This document shows positions 47,831 through 62,800 of a stretch of DNA of 64,000 nucleotides, in pieces. How positions within the stretch are numbered: the first letter of the stretch is position 1; every line of letters starts with the position of its first letter. Source of the stretch: Calonectria ilicicola. Its lineage: Eukaryota; Ascomycota; Sordariomycetes; Hypocreales; Nectriaceae. The stretch lies in assembly GCA_020809705.1 (NCBI GenBank), contig CP085825.1, forward strand, positions 7,564,001-7,628,000, written 5' to 3'. Under the pieces are notes generated by a model. That model did no database searches, had not been told where the DNA came from, and worked only from the letters and a program-made list of their open reading frames with translations. The translations under genes were made by a program, and so were the position numbers.

Positions 47831-50800
47831 AGTTGTGGGCTTCCCGACGTGAACAGTTGTGACGTAGCTGTTCTCGTCCGACCTGTTTGGATAGATTCCA
47901 ATATTTCGACGAGGGAATCGAACCATAGTTGAAGGAGACCCTGGATATCACTTTGTTCATGGATTGATGTGCTGTATATGACAGCCATGTTGAGGTTGCC
48001 ATCATGGATCCCGCACTCAATATCTAGCACAGAAGACCGTCGATTTTGTGGATCTTCATCCACGAAAGAATCTTCGACGTGAGTCCTTTCAAACATGTCA
48101 TTTCCTGAGCCAGCAGAGTATGATCCATGATAGTTGAAGGTAATGGCCGGGGCTTGGTCATCGTAATGCTGCAAATCCTTCGCCAAGTCCGTATTGTCAG
48201 TTGCAGCAGTCCTGCACCTCTTTACTTGAGATATAAAATCACCAATTTGCGTGTAACCCTTTGAGTCTAATCTGATTCTGATGTTGGAAAGGTTTGTGAA
48301 CCAGCCGACGGTTCTTGATAGATCCATCAATTCGTTTCTCAAATCCCTTCCATGTGATTCAAGGCAGATGTCAACCTGATGACAGCTTCTCCAACGTTGA
48401 ATACCCAGCGCTAACGAAGACAGAAGTACGTCAACTGGCTCATTTTTGGACGTTGAAGAGATTTTGATCAAAGAAGAGGAATCGAATCCATTGGGAAGAT
48501 GGTATGTTGCCACCCTGGCTGTGCCTATTGTGTTGAGATGCGCGACGTTCGGGAAGTTCGGCATGAGATTGAGATTTGGATATTTCCTATCGCCATTCAT
48601 CGGGACGGAAGATTCCTGGGCTATGCTTGCTCTTTTTTGGTGCAAATAGCGAGACCAACTCTCAAATGTGGATGGCTCTGGCTGGATATCTTCACCTTTC
48701 AATAGGGAGCTGAGATCATCCATAATAATCTGCCACGAGATAATATCAATCGCCAAGTGGTGCACGCAAAACACGCAGTACGGTGCATCGGGTAACTGGA
48801 ATAGACCAAGAGCTGAAATATATCCTCGTGAGAGGTCAAGGGAGGAGGCAAGATCCACAAGAGCCTCCTTCATTTGAGACATGGACTGAAAACTTCCCCG
48901 TTGTACGGAAAATGAGTTTACGTTGAAAGAGCCTAGTGGCTCAATGTAATTTGTCCCACTCGTGTACCGGATGTTGAGAGATGGATGAGCCCGAATGATC
49001 CTTCTCCATAAAGATGGGATTCTTTCCAAATCTCGAGGGCTGTTCAGCTTAATAGTGTTAGACTGGTTGTACCAGTTCGGGTTTCGCTTATTTTGGCTAA
49101 AAAACCATTTCATAATCGGTGTAAGATAGACTCTGCCTGATTGTGGAACGAGCCCCGTAGGTCGAGATGTTGTCTTCCCACTTCGAACCCGACTTGCTAG
49201 TTTCTCTATGACGGGAGCTTTGTAAACGTCACTGACCATGAGACGTATGCCGTGACGGCTAGCCAGGGAGCAGAGGCGGATGGCGGAGATAGAGTCACCC
49301 GAGAGAGCGAAGAAATCACTGTCCTTTGAAACGCTGTTGAGACCAAGAACTTCGCAAAAGCATCTTCCGATGATCTTTTCGGCCTCTGATTCCAGAGCTC
49401 TTTCAACACCATGCGTACTGCCTCCACCTAGTCGGAAGCGACTTAGGGCAGCGGACGAGAGGCCTGTGATGGTGCTGCGCACTGACTTCCGATCCAGCTT
49501 ACCGTTTCTTTCAAGAGGAAAGCTAGTGGTGGGAATCCAATAGCTTGGTACAGCATAGGACGGAAGATAGGATCTAACAGCCTTTTGCATCTGTAGGGTA
49601 ATGGCATGTAGATCCGTGTTTTCTGGGTCGAGTACCTCAATCTGCTCGCCGGGACTGGATGCACTTTGCGTTGAAAAGGCTATTGCCAAAGTCTCAGCAT
49701 CATCTAATTCAATGAGAAAGCAGCTTATGGATTGAATCTCGGAGGTCGATGAGGCTGCAACCCTCTCGATCTCTCCGAGTTCAACTCTTTGGCCGCGTAG
49801 CTGTACTTGATAATCATTTCGACCGTGGTACCGAATGCTACCGTCTTCAGTCATTGCCGCCATATCACCTAGAAAAAAGTTAATTGACTCAAATAATGCA
49901 CAAAGACCAACTCTCTTACCTGTCAGGTACAACGCTCCAAACTGTGGGTGATGGATAAAAGCTCCTTTGCTCAGGCTATCGTCAGTGTAACCCCTTGCCA
50001 CTTGGGCTCCGCCCACAGCCAACTGTCCAATGGCCCCTAAAGAAATCTCCTGAAGCTGATCGCCAAGGATGTAGAGGGAAACATTCTTCAACGGCTTTCC
50101 AATGATTGATATATCGCTATCAGGCTTGATATGGCATTGGGTAATATTGACTGTTGTTTCGGTAGGACCATAAACATTGAGTAGATGTGCTTTGCGGGAC
50201 CACAATGTCTGCACCGTGTTGGTCATCGGCTCACCTCCAATGGCAAGTACCTTTATTGTTGTACAGACTTCCGGATCAATGAGCGCGCAGACTGTTGGAG
50301 TTGTTGCAAGATGTGTAACTTGCATGGAATTGATTGCGTCCTGAAGTCGAGACAAAAGATAGTCCCTTGAGCCCATGCATACACTAGCCCCAGCAGCCAG
50401 GCTCCCCAGAATATCTATAACAGATACGTCAAATGTCCAAGGAGCCAACTGCAAGAGTTTGCTGTGACTCTCAAGTTGGTAAACCCGCCTATGCTCATTG
50501 ATGGAGTTGCGTAAAGCACCATGCTCGATTTGCACACCTTTAGGGGTTCCTGTTGAACCACTCGTGTAAAGAATATAGGCAAGATCATTAGCGGAAATTT
50601 CTGGCATCTTTAGGCCTTTAAAGTTGGCTTCATGTAGGGCTGGAACAGGTAAAATGGAGGAGCTTATACTGGCAGTGGATAACGGACCATCAAGAAATTT
50701 GTGGTTGTCAAGTCGCCCATCCAGGGATACCAAAATAACGTGGGGGTTAGCATCTTTGAGAACGCTAGCCATTCTCTGAGCTGGCCATCCATGGTCTAAG

Positions 50801-53800
50801 GGGACATATGCGAATCCCGCTCTCATCGTGGCTACAATAGCCGCAACTCTTTCAGCCCCCGCCTCCATGAGAATTGCAACTCGACCATCTTTGCTAGACC
50901 AATACGGAAGTAGCATCTCGGAAATGCAACACACTAGCTTCCATAGCTCTCCATATGTCGTTTTAGTTAATACCTCGAAGCAACAAGCGATGCGATCAGG
51001 GGCATCTTGAACTTGACGGTCGATGGACTCATGGAAAGTACAGAAATTACTTTCGAGAACTTGAACGTCTGGGTTCTTCCGTGGCATCTGTTCTTTGTGG
51101 GCCATATTGCGCAGCTGGCCAAGGGAAACAGTTTCCCTTTCATATTGCGCACAACGAATAAGGTCCGGGAACCGGTCGCAGAGGCTCTGTGCCGTCTTAG
51201 CTGTAACCCTTGTCGGGTCATAGTCGACAGATATATTCATCATGTGTGATGATTTTTTGGGTTCTATAGTGAGAGAAAAGGTCAAGGGGAATTTTGGCTT
51301 GGTTTTGCTCAGGTGACCATTGGTCGCCTGTCTCAAATTGAAGGCTTCATCTGGTATGGATTCTTCTTCGTGGTAGACAAACATCACGTCGACTTTGTCC
51401 GTATCGAGCCCTGCGACGGTCAGGATTGACTCATATGGTAGCGAGGAATATTCAATAGCATCCATGAGTAAGTGGTTACAGTTTCTGAAGGTGCTTGCTA
51501 GTGAGTCCGTTGCACTGAGTGAAAATGATATCGGAACAGTGTTCAGATAACATCCATATGACCCTGAAAATCGACCCAATCTCTGGGATATTGGGACCAA
51601 AACAGGGAACCGGGATGTGGGTTGGGTTGTGCCTAAGAGGATGTAGAAATATGTCAAATATGCTGAGAAGTTGGTGATTCGCTGTCCGTTCTTCCATGAT
51701 AGATCCTTTGGAAGTGTCACGAATTTTGAGCATGTTGCTACATAGGGTTCATCTACCTTTTGGGATTGCCCAACAGAGGCCTGTAAAGACAGCCTATTGA
51801 CATCCTTGAGATAGCGTGCCCAAAATGACTCCGCCTTCGCCCTGAGTGTGTCATTGTTGAGCATTTGGCTTTCCAAATAACAAAACTCGGTGTATTGAGC
51901 GACAGTAGACACCGACTTTTGAGTTTGGACTCTCATGCGGATGTCAGCTTCAAGCAGCCGCATTGATTGCTCATCCGAAATACTGTGATGAAAGTTGAAG
52001 TATACACAAGTATGTTTGTTTGGGTGTAAGAAGATCCTGTATCGGAAAAGTGGCAGGCTGGTTAAGTTGAATGGTTGACTCATGTCGGAAGATATTTCCT
52101 GTTGCATTTCTTCAAGAGCCCTCGACGGCTCCATGGATGACAGGTTGTATATGGGGCCGCTCACAGTGAGATGGTCTAATATCAGTTGCCGATAGCCTTC
52201 CGACGGAATAAACTCCAGAAAGGTTCTGAAAATGGCATGCTCTTCGACAATGGAGTTCATTGCTCTGGTGATCATTTCACCGGTGACATTCTGCATTTTG
52301 AAGCAGGCTGGAATGTTGTATGTAGCATCTTGGAAGGTATCTTGTGCAAGACAGAACCGCGTCTGTATAGAGCTTGTAGGAAGGTAAGTTGGCTCTTCTT
52401 GGTCTTCCGCAATTGAGATCGAGAGATGACTTTCTTCGGGTTCTGACACCTTTGAATCCTCTATTATTGGAATTTCTTCAATTAGTGTCGCAATAGTTTG
52501 CGGCACCGGGGTCGCCATCAAGTTCCGGAAGGATAGTTCAAACCCAGGGATTCTAGTTCGAAGCCTCGACAATAAAATAATAGCAGAGAAGGAATCAAGA
52601 CCATGGTCAAGCATATTTGCTGACATGGATATGTCTACCCCTAAGACCTGTGCGCAACAGTTCTGAACAATCGCTTCTTTTGTAGTCAAAGGAGGGGTGT
52701 GACGGTCGGTAAGCGTGTCGCTTGAATCTGAAGCATCACCAACTAGAGATGCCAACCTGTGCATATCTGTCTTGCCGCTTACTGTGAGCGGAATTTCGGA
52801 AATCCGCAGCCAAAGGCTGGGAACAAAGTTTGCTGGTAGGCGGGATTTGGCATGATGTCGAACCTCATCAATGACCTCTTGGTTTTGTTGAAGAAGCAAT
52901 GGCATACCCGCGCCCGTGGATTCGGATGCCTCATAAACAAGAAATGCCACAAGACGTTCCCGCACGACGGCAACTACACTTCTAGCGATATCTGCCATCT
53001 CATTGATGACAGAGGATACCTCTTCTGGCTCTAGCCGTTGACCATGTATTTTAACTTGGTTATCACGACGCCCGTAGAATACGAGGCTACCATCATCATT
53101 TCTGTATCCTATGTCACCAGTCTTGTAGAGCCGACCATAATCTGGATGGTTCATGTGTGCCTTATCCGTAAGATCACCACGACCTTGATAGCAGGAAAAT
53201 AGTTGACAACCTTTCAAAAAGATCTCACCATAAACGAAGTCCGGAGCGATGTTACCAGATTGATCGAGGATTATAACACTAGAGTCAGGCAAGGCTGCTC
53301 CGATATTACAAATATCATGGGCTGGAGACATTTCTGTATAGGTACTGCACCAAGTCAGCACTGGCTTCCTGCTGTTTTTCATCAATGTGAGCCTTACATG
53401 ATGTTGGTCTCTGTGGGCCCATAAGCGTTAATAACCCGCGTTCCGACAGTAGAGAACTTGTCTCTAGTTGATTGAGACGGGCTTTCCCCAGACAATACCA
53501 ATGTGTGTAGTCGTGTCTTTTTAGGATCCAGTAGCTTTGCCACACTAGGGGTTAAACTAATAGCTGTTGGATTGAGCAAGGAAACAGCCCTTGATATGTT
53601 AGTCAGGACCTCTGCTCGTGGCATCATGCATAGAGTTGCGCCAATAGAAAGAGTTGTAAAGTAGTCCGCCACAGAGACATCAAACACAGGACTAGAAAAT
53701 TGGAACACACGATCTTTGGCGCTCGTGGGATAAACCAGGCCTGCTAAGTGGGAGATGCAGGCCCAAGATCCGCCGTGGCTCATAGAAACGCCCTTGGGTT

Positions 53801-56800
53801 CTCCTGTTGTCCCCGAAGTCCAGAGTACATAGGCAGCGCTTTCAGGAGTTGCAAGACATTTGATGGGTGTAGTGGGCTGGTTGTAAGATGATAGCGAACA
53901 GATGTTGAAAACGTCAATCTCAGAGCTGATGATGGAATCTGAATCGGAAATCACAACTGTTGGTTCAATCTGGGACATGATACGAGTAACCCTCTCCGGG
54001 GGCCAACTGCCATCGCATGGGACGGGAGTATAAGCAGCACCCGCCTTGAGGATTCCAAGAACTGCTATGATTAATTCTGGAGTTTGGTCAACTGATATCG
54101 GGACGAGCTTTCCTGGTCCAACACCATAGTTCTCTTGGAGAACACACGCGAGCTTGGTAGACTGATTGGATTAGACTAAATCTTTCCGGATGATATTAGA
54201 GTAATTCCTGGCGACTTACCTGACAATTGAGTTCTTCATATGTCATCAAAGTTTCGTGTTCGTTGCTGATAAAGGATATTGCGACTGATAATGGGAATTC
54301 CTCGGCTTTTAATTCGAATGCATGATGTAGAAGTTGCTGATTGGGTAAGGAATGTACTTGTGACATATTAGAAGGCGTTTGCGATTTTATCATCATCCCT
54401 TGCATAGGTTTCAGAAAATCTTCCAGCGGCTGATTTGCGCCTCGATTACAGAGCTGTTCGAGAGAACCCAGGTAAGATCTCATCAGACCATCGATAAACT
54501 TGGAGGCAAACTTGCTGGAGTTGAATGATGCACTTATCGAGAGACCCTCTTTCGTTTCGATTACCGTAGTTGTAAGATCAAACATGGGAGGAGGAAGAGG
54601 TAATGTACTTCCTGTCATATCGGAAAGCCCATTCGTGCTATCAGCATTAACGGCACGGTTAAAAACAAACATGGTGGAATGCTCCTTAGTTGTAGCAGAT
54701 ATTGTACCGAGGGCTTTGTCAATTGGAACATGGGAGTTCCTTCGAGCAAATTCAATGGAGTCTTCTGTTCTGCTACTAAACGATGAAAGTGTATCCTTTT
54801 CAAAGTCAATGAAAGATTTAATCGGGACAGTGTGAGTCATGTTTCCGATCGTTTTGATGGTGTTGACATCGAATCCTCGTCTTGAAACGGGGGTAAGAAC
54901 AAGTAGCGTTCCTAATCTTGTATATCTATTCATTCATTAATACTCCGACTTTTTCTAGTTTTTCAATTTAGCGAGCAGTGTGGTAGAATTGAGACTTACT
55001 GATGTAGGACAACCTGAAACGTGGATAACAAAGTCCCAAACAAACTAGCATCCTCTTTTATTTGAAGTTGAAGACGTTTCACGGTTCTCGTAGAGATTGT
55101 GTATGCCGAACTGAACCCGGAATTATCTTGGGTACTTGCTCCTGACTCATATGCAGGCCAGCTGCCTTCACTCAAGGGGATGGCCCCCGTGAGCTCACTC
55201 TTCCAAGCCAATAGCGCATCTTCTTTCTTCAAATCGTGGCTGAAAGTTCCAACTGGGCTTTCCCACGCTGGACTAATCGCCTCTTGCCATGGGACATTGG
55301 TTGTTTCCTTGAACAAGGCCTCTGCTAGCTTCTCGCATGTCCATTCATCTACAAGTATGTGATGAATGTTATAGTAAAGAAAACTGCTATCAGCATCTGT
55401 ACGTATAACCCTGAAACTAGAAAGGGGTCCCTTTTTGAGATCAAAGGTTTGTCGGTAGTCATCCGTACAGATACCCCTCATCACGTTATTGGGTTCTGGG
55501 TCATTCAGTAAGTCGTGCTGGATAACAGACGCGTTTGACTCTGCATGTAATTGTTTTTCGAGACGCTCGTGCCGGTCATTCCATTGGAAGGTCATCCGAA
55601 AGATGTCAAATGACTTGAGAACGGTCTGGAGGCTGCTGTAGAGTTGATGAGCCGATACTGCGTGGAAGCGCAGCAAACGACCAACATTGTAGGTGCTATC
55701 ACCATGATGGTTCTGGGCCATCCAAACAGCCAGCTCAGAGTCCGAAGCGGGCAAGCTATGAACGGATACAGGCTCGGCCAATTTCTGATCTCTATTGATA
55801 CGTGACCGGACATGGGTCTCTAGCTGCTCTGCCAAGCTTCTGATAGACCCGCCTCGCAGAAAGCTGGAAATATCCAAAATCGATCCATGAGCGCTAGCTA
55901 TTGACGCCCGAAGGTGGAGCGTCTCTAGGGAATTCAACCCAATATATCGTAGTGGCAAACATACATCCCTCGGCACCCGGCCACTGATTTGAGTAATCAA
56001 AGAAGCGATAGACCGCTCTATCTCAGAAGACGGCACATTGGCGCTGTTAGTGGCATGGGAATCGCTGATCTTTCTCAACAGATTGCAAATTTCCCGCCGG
56101 TCTAACTTGTTGCTGGAGGTCAGGGGTAAGGTTTGCCATATGAGTACTCTGGGTACGAGACGTTCGGGCAGCCGCTCCAGACACCACGTCATAAGTTGCT
56201 CGCTATCGAGTCTTGAACTTTGGCTTCTCTGCTCTACTATGGCATAGAGCTGATTCTCATCAATGATAACAGCACATCGGCTGACCCGTTCGTATTGTTG
56301 TATAAGCGACTCGATTTCTGCCACATCCACTCGTTCGCCGGACAATTTTGCTTGGCTGTCCCTTCTTCCCAAGATTTTAATCGTCATGTCTTCCAGGTAC
56401 ATTCCCAGATCGCCGGTCACAAACAAAGGACCAATGTTGATGTCTTTGTAATCTCTGAGAGCCCTCTCTGTTGCCTGCTCATCACCCAAATATCCTTTGA
56501 AGACCTGAGTGCCCCCAATGCATATCTCGCCAATCTCACCGACTCGTGGGATGTTTCCATGTCTATCCAGCAGAAAAATGATATTTCCAGGCAAAGAACT
56601 GTGGATAACTCCAACCTCTGTTCGAGAAGAAACCGGCGTGGTTGACGCTTGAATAGCGCACTCCGTGGGGCCATAGCCATCAAAAAGATTTACCCGCTCA
56701 GCCCATCGATGTCTCAATGTATGAGTCATTCGTTCACCCCCTAGAATTAGAGTTTTGAGGAACTTGCATTTGTCTGGGTGCAGGATCTGGGCGACGGACG

Positions 56801-59800
56801 GAGTAATGTGTAGGTGATCAATACGCCGATGATTAAGAACATTTGTGAGGTCGCTCTTGAGCTTGGTACGTGATGAGAGGCATAGTGTACCACCATTAAT
56901 TAGACATCCAAATATGTCAATGACGGATGCATCGAATATATAATTGGCAAATAACAAAACCCGTGAGTGTTTTGTTATTCCTGTTTGGAGACTTGTCTGC
57001 AGCACGGCATTGGTGACATTCTTGTGTTGTAAGACACAGGCTTTTGGGGTTGCGGTGGTGCCAGAGGTGAATAAAATATAGCAGGGTGACTCGGCCACAG
57101 CGTAAGGTTTGAGGTTTGCTCTCGCTTCTGTGCTTGCCCTTGGGGGCTGTTTGAGAATCTTTTTAATGCATGCATATGTGATATTAGGCGATAGGTCGGA
57201 AAACTTGCTATTGTTTGAGAGGTCGCAAATGAGAACCTTTGCGGATATTTTTTCCACGATTGTTTCGATTCTCAGCTTCGGGCTCTCCAAGTCAATAGGG
57301 CAATACGCGGCGCCGGACTTCATGACTCCCAACATAGCCACAATCATGTCAATGCAAGGCTCAAAGAAAATGGGCACGATGTGTCCCGCGCCCATGCCAA
57401 TCTCCAGAAGGTAGTTGGATACCAGATCTGACTTTTGTGAGAGTTCAGCAAAAGTAATGGAACTGCTGTCGTCTTCTATTGCTATCCCATCTGGGTATAG
57501 CTGAGCTGCTTCGGAGAATAGTGAGATAAGTGTATTCTCGGTCTCATTGCTGAGACATTCCCGGAGATGATTGACCTGTCGTTTGACGTAGCTCGCCTCG
57601 TCATAAATACCTGACCGGCCTAATTGAGATATCGTTGCCTCAGCCAAAATGTCAGCCACCATTGAGCCATATGACCTTCTTATGGATCTAATCCACCATT
57701 GTGGGAATTCGTTCTCATCGAACTTAATCGTAGTCATCAGCCCGTTCTCAGTGAATTCGAGTATAAGGGTTAGCGGAACGCTAGAGAATTCTTTGCCTGT
57801 AACAGATCGTGTCTTCAGAGAACCGAATTCAGAATATTCAATATTGTCCGCATAATTCTCGAATATAAAAACTGTCTCGAAAATTCCAGATCGACCTCCA
57901 CATTGAATTATATCCTTCAATGGAAGATTATGGTGCTCAACCGACATGATTGAGGACATGTGCGCTTTCTCGAGCCAAGAGCCTATGTCGGTATTTTCAT
58001 CAACGTTGATCCGCAAAGGAACAGTGTTTAGAAAGTTTCCAACCATGCCGTCAACTCCGTCAATCGGAATATTTCTACCACTAACGACACTCCCAAAGGC
58101 CACATCGCATTTCCCTGTGATATTAGACATTAAGACAGCCCAAACAGATTGTAGCACTACTGCAGATGTGACGTTGTGGCGGCTCGCAAAATCGGCAACC
58201 ATAGATTTCGTGACTTTGCCAAAGGTCTGGGTTGACGACCGAGGTTTTAGGCTTCTCGAAGAATTCTGCTCACTCCAACTGCCCGTCACGTTCAAAGACT
58301 GGTGGCTGTACCCGTTTAGATATGATTTCCAGAAAAGCTTTGAAGCTGACTGTTCAGATTTTTTCTCAAGCTCGACCACGGCGGAGAAAGATGTAGATTC
58401 GGGCAGTGGCTGGCCTTGATAGGCATTCGCTAGATGATTCAATATAATATTGAGGGACCATCCATCACTACATGCGTGATGGCAGGACAGGATAATCTTG
58501 TGATGTTGTTCTCTGCCCTCAATAATCATCAATCGGAACATTGGTCTACCGAATTCGAATCCCTTGTCTAAACTGGCTTGTGCTTCTTGTGGTATCTCGT
58601 GGGACTCTGTCAAGTTGAAAACCTCACATGGCTTGGTCTGCAAAGGTTGTAACATCTCGATGGCGTAGAACGACATTACGCCATTCAGGCGCGTGCACAC
58701 AAACGTAGTCCGCAAGGTCGGGTGTGCGTTGCAAACTGCGGACCACGCCTTTGACATTTGCTCCTTGTCCAGTATCCCATCAAGCTCAAGAGTGATCTGA
58801 GGAGTGTACAGCGCCGGGTTAGATGCGCTAGTTAGGAGCATTGTCTCTTGCATGCTTGTGGTGGGATAAACTTTCGCGATTTTGCTCTGCGGAATTCCGA
58901 GGGCCTCAGCCTCATCGGAAACGCTTTTGACTACTTCTGTATCAAGCCCATGATAAACATTCAATGGGGCGGTACTTTGGCTTGGCGTTTCCATCACTCG
59001 GATGTCATCTTGAAGTGGTTCGAGTGCGACATGGAGCAGTGCCAAAGTGGGTGAGTCGTACAATCGAGATACTGTGCAGCCGCGCACCCCTTTGGATCGC
59101 AATCGCGACACGTAGCGCAAGGCAGAAATACTGTCTCCTCCAACATGAAGAAACGGCAGCTCCGCGTTTACCTTGTTGTCTGGTACACCAAACACCAATC
59201 CCCAACACTCTATTAGTGTCCTTCCCAACTCAGTTTCCCGTAGCTTCTTTGTGCTATCATTATCTTTGGTCAGCGAATGGCCAAGTCCGAGGGATGAGTA
59301 TTCATCATGGGGAATATCGAGGGCGAGGAACTCCGTGGCCCATGACTTGATAACAGAGCGATTAATTTTATTGTTGGTGTTGCGGGGCAGTGATGACCGG
59401 ACTGGGAGCCAGTATTGGGGCATCATGGCATTTATCAAGTGGTTGGCCACACGGTCTCGAAGCCTCATTAGTACTTGGACCACATTTGGGTCTAGAGGGT
59501 GAAGCCATGATGCTGAAATGCCACTGTCGGTCGATTCATCTGGGTCTGTGATCTGTACGAAAACAACCAGACATCTGTCACCTGTCGAAGCACGTTGGCC
59601 AAGCTCGGCTACGACAGGCTGGGTTGAGTGGGCCTCTATAGCCGTCTCAATGTCCCCAAGATTCATTCTCACCCCGTTGACCTTTACTTGGTCATCTTCT
59701 CTTCCAATAAAATTTAGCTCGCCGTCAAAAGTAAAGTACGCAAGGTCTCCAGTATTGTAGAGCCTCCCAAACCGATCATGGTTTATGTAGCGATCGTTGG

Positions 59801-62800
59801 CTGAACTTGGCCAGATGTAGCCTTGGCTGAGGTGGCTCACCCGACCGGACGCATGGCCGCCAATATGCAATTGACCAACACATCCTGGAAGTGTCAAGTT
59901 TCCAACAGCGTCAAGCAAATAGCTTTGGACTGTGGACACGGATCGTCCAATCTTCTGCCTGACAAAGTTGGTATCTTTGTCAAGTGACAACTTGTAAATG
60001 TGCGTCGCCACAGCAGTTTCGCAGGGTCCATAACTGTTCATTATCTCTATGGAGTGAATCCACTCCTTGACAGTCTTTGTCTTGATGGGCTCTCCCCCCA
60101 GTACGGTCAATCGAAGAGACGGTACCTGAGAAGGCCCACCCTGTATCATAGAAAAGATTGTAGGAGTGCCCATCATGCAAGTGACGCCGAAAGTTCTTAA
60201 GTTATATGCCAAGTCGCTAAGTATATCTTCTTTTGTCGATATACATAACGTTGCGCCGGATGACAAGGTGATGAAAGTTTCCCATATGCTCGTGTCAAAT
60301 GTAACACTGACAGCCATTAAGACGCGATCAGTGGGTCTAAGTTGATAGCATTCACTGTGGCTCATACAGCTGGCCGTGATGGCGGCATGACAATTGGAGT
60401 GGAGCTTGGCCTTTCCAGTAGAACCAGAAGTGAAAAACATCACGGCATCCATATCTCTTGTCACCGATGAAACGTAGTCATCGGCTGCTGGTATGAGTAT
60501 GTCGTCGGAAACATTGATGAATTGAACATGGCTCGCCAGCTTCAGTGACGCCAAAATAGGAGCAGTGTGAGAGTTATGGACAATGAAGTCGGGGCAAAAT
60601 ACATCAATCTTGCCTTGGTTGATGGCCGTTTTATGACGTGGATCCAACAAGACGAAGGCACCTCCTCCCAAAAGGGATGCAAGCTCCGCAAGAACCAGCT
60701 CCACTGATTTGGGAAGGAATATCAATACTCGTTTCCCTTCCACGGGCTGGACACCATTCATTCGCCGGCGTAAAGAGTGTGCCTGATCCATAAGTTCCGA
60801 ATATGTCAAAGTGCGTTCGTGGGTAACTACTGCGGTAGCTGTAGCAGTCTCGCGAGCTGCCTTTTCGACGAGTTGGTGAAGAAGCATTCCATTACCTTCA
60901 ATCCATACCTCTTTCATTTTCTTCGAGAGCGGACGCGGTGTGGACCAATTCAGCACTTGTTGGGAGTCAAATTCAGATAGACAGTTCACCTGGACGCATG
61001 GACTCTCATTGCCATGTAGTGCAATATGGCAAAGCGCCGCCTCTAGAGACCGACCCATCACCTCTACTTGCTCGGGCTTGAAGAGGCTATGGCGGTACTC
61101 GATTTCAAACCATGCATCACCGCAAGGCTCCTTATAGTAATTGATCACAAGATCGAATTTGCTAGCCACTGACCTTTGTTGCAGTCGCTTGGCATGTCGC
61201 AGAAACCGAGTGGGCTCGTTGCCCATCATATCTCCCCTGTCAATATCATGGTAGGCAAACATGATCTCCGGTCTTAGTTTCTCGCTTCGGGTCCCAGAAC
61301 GGCTGAGCTCCTGGAGCAAAATCTCCGGTGGCAGCGAGGCCGAGTCACATGCGTCGAACATGCGCTGTGTTTTGCTGAGCAAGTCCAAAACCCTATCTTC
61401 TGCGTCTAGATGAACCGGGAAAAGGACAGTTTTTAAACAAAAACCGACCACGTCCTGGAACCTGGGATCCAAACCACGTTCCGTAATGGGAAGCCCTAGG
61501 CAAAACTTGGACCTTTTTGTCATGCGAGAAAGCACGAGCTGGCAAAGACTCAGCCACCCTATGAATGGCGTCGATCCTGCACATTGCTTGATCTCGAATA
61601 GACGAACCTGGTTAGCGTCTAGTTTATGAACGTGGACCCGGCTTATGTCTTGCTCGAATGGAACTGGAGTACTGTCAGGGCCGTGCATGTGGTATCCAAC
61701 CAGCACGGGCTCCAGTGTCTCTGAGTCCAAATTTTTATGCCACCAGTCCATTTTTGCTTCCTTCCCAACAGAGACTCCACTGCCCCTCTGGTGGATAGAA
61801 AATTCCCTGTTTTGTGTCACCGCACCTAAAGACGGATGGAGAGAACTGTTTTCAGCCTGGAGGATTTGGTAGGCGTGTTCCAGCTCGCGGCAGATAATTC
61901 CAAAACCCCAATCATCGATCGCAATATGATGAATGTTGAAATGAACAATCCATTCATTTCCTCCTGTGCAAAGTTTGTATATGGTCATTCTCACCGGGGA
62001 CTCGTATTCCAAGTTAAACACCAACCGCCCTTCACCCTCAATGAAAGCGAGGGCAACGCCTTGACAATCATCCTTCCCTTGGCTAACGTCGCGAAGCTTA
62101 TATTTCGGCTCTAATTCTTCGACCTTATGTACTTTTTGCACACATTTTCGACTAGAGGTCTGAGAGTCCAACTGCTCTTCGAAATGGTATGTTGATCTCA
62201 GCGCCTCGTGTCTTTCACAGACAACCTTTAACGCTTCGATTAATCGATCCGAGTCAAGGGGAAACGACTGCAGATGAAGCAAAAAATTGCAGTTGTATGC
62301 GTCGTTTCTTAACACTGTTTGGGCGTGTAAGATTGAGCTTTGACCTTCGGACACCTCAAACTCGATATGCTTGTCCTTATCAGCAGCGGCCATTGCCAAG
62401 TCCACTTGAGTGGCATTGGAGCCAATGCTCGCTGGATCATTGCCAAGCTTCTGCCTGACGATATTTCCAATGCTGTGGATGTTTGGGTGGCTGATGACTT
62501 CACGGAACGAAAGACGTACTCCCATAACAGTGTTGATATCCTTGATAAACATCATGAAGTCAATCGAAGTCAAGCCGTAATACCTCATGTCATCATGAAT
62601 TTCCGGCTTATCTCCCGAGCAATAAACAGCCACCATTATCGCCAAGGCCTCTTCGACATTTGTTGTGTCTAATTCAGCCAAGGTCTCATTGGTTGTGTTG
62701 CTGCGGAAGCTGTTTTCGACCAGGCGTCGTAGCTGTCTCTCATCTACCTTTCCACTAGGATTCAACGGCAGAATAGTGACAAAAATAAATCGGGGGATCA

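Noticed and set aside
45508..54933. Several separate NRPS genes
   Set aside because: Each ORF break coincides with a GT-AG intron that restores a conserved motif (for example LYG-PCEAS, HQ-YTRLGT, NSYG-PTEAG), so this is one gene.
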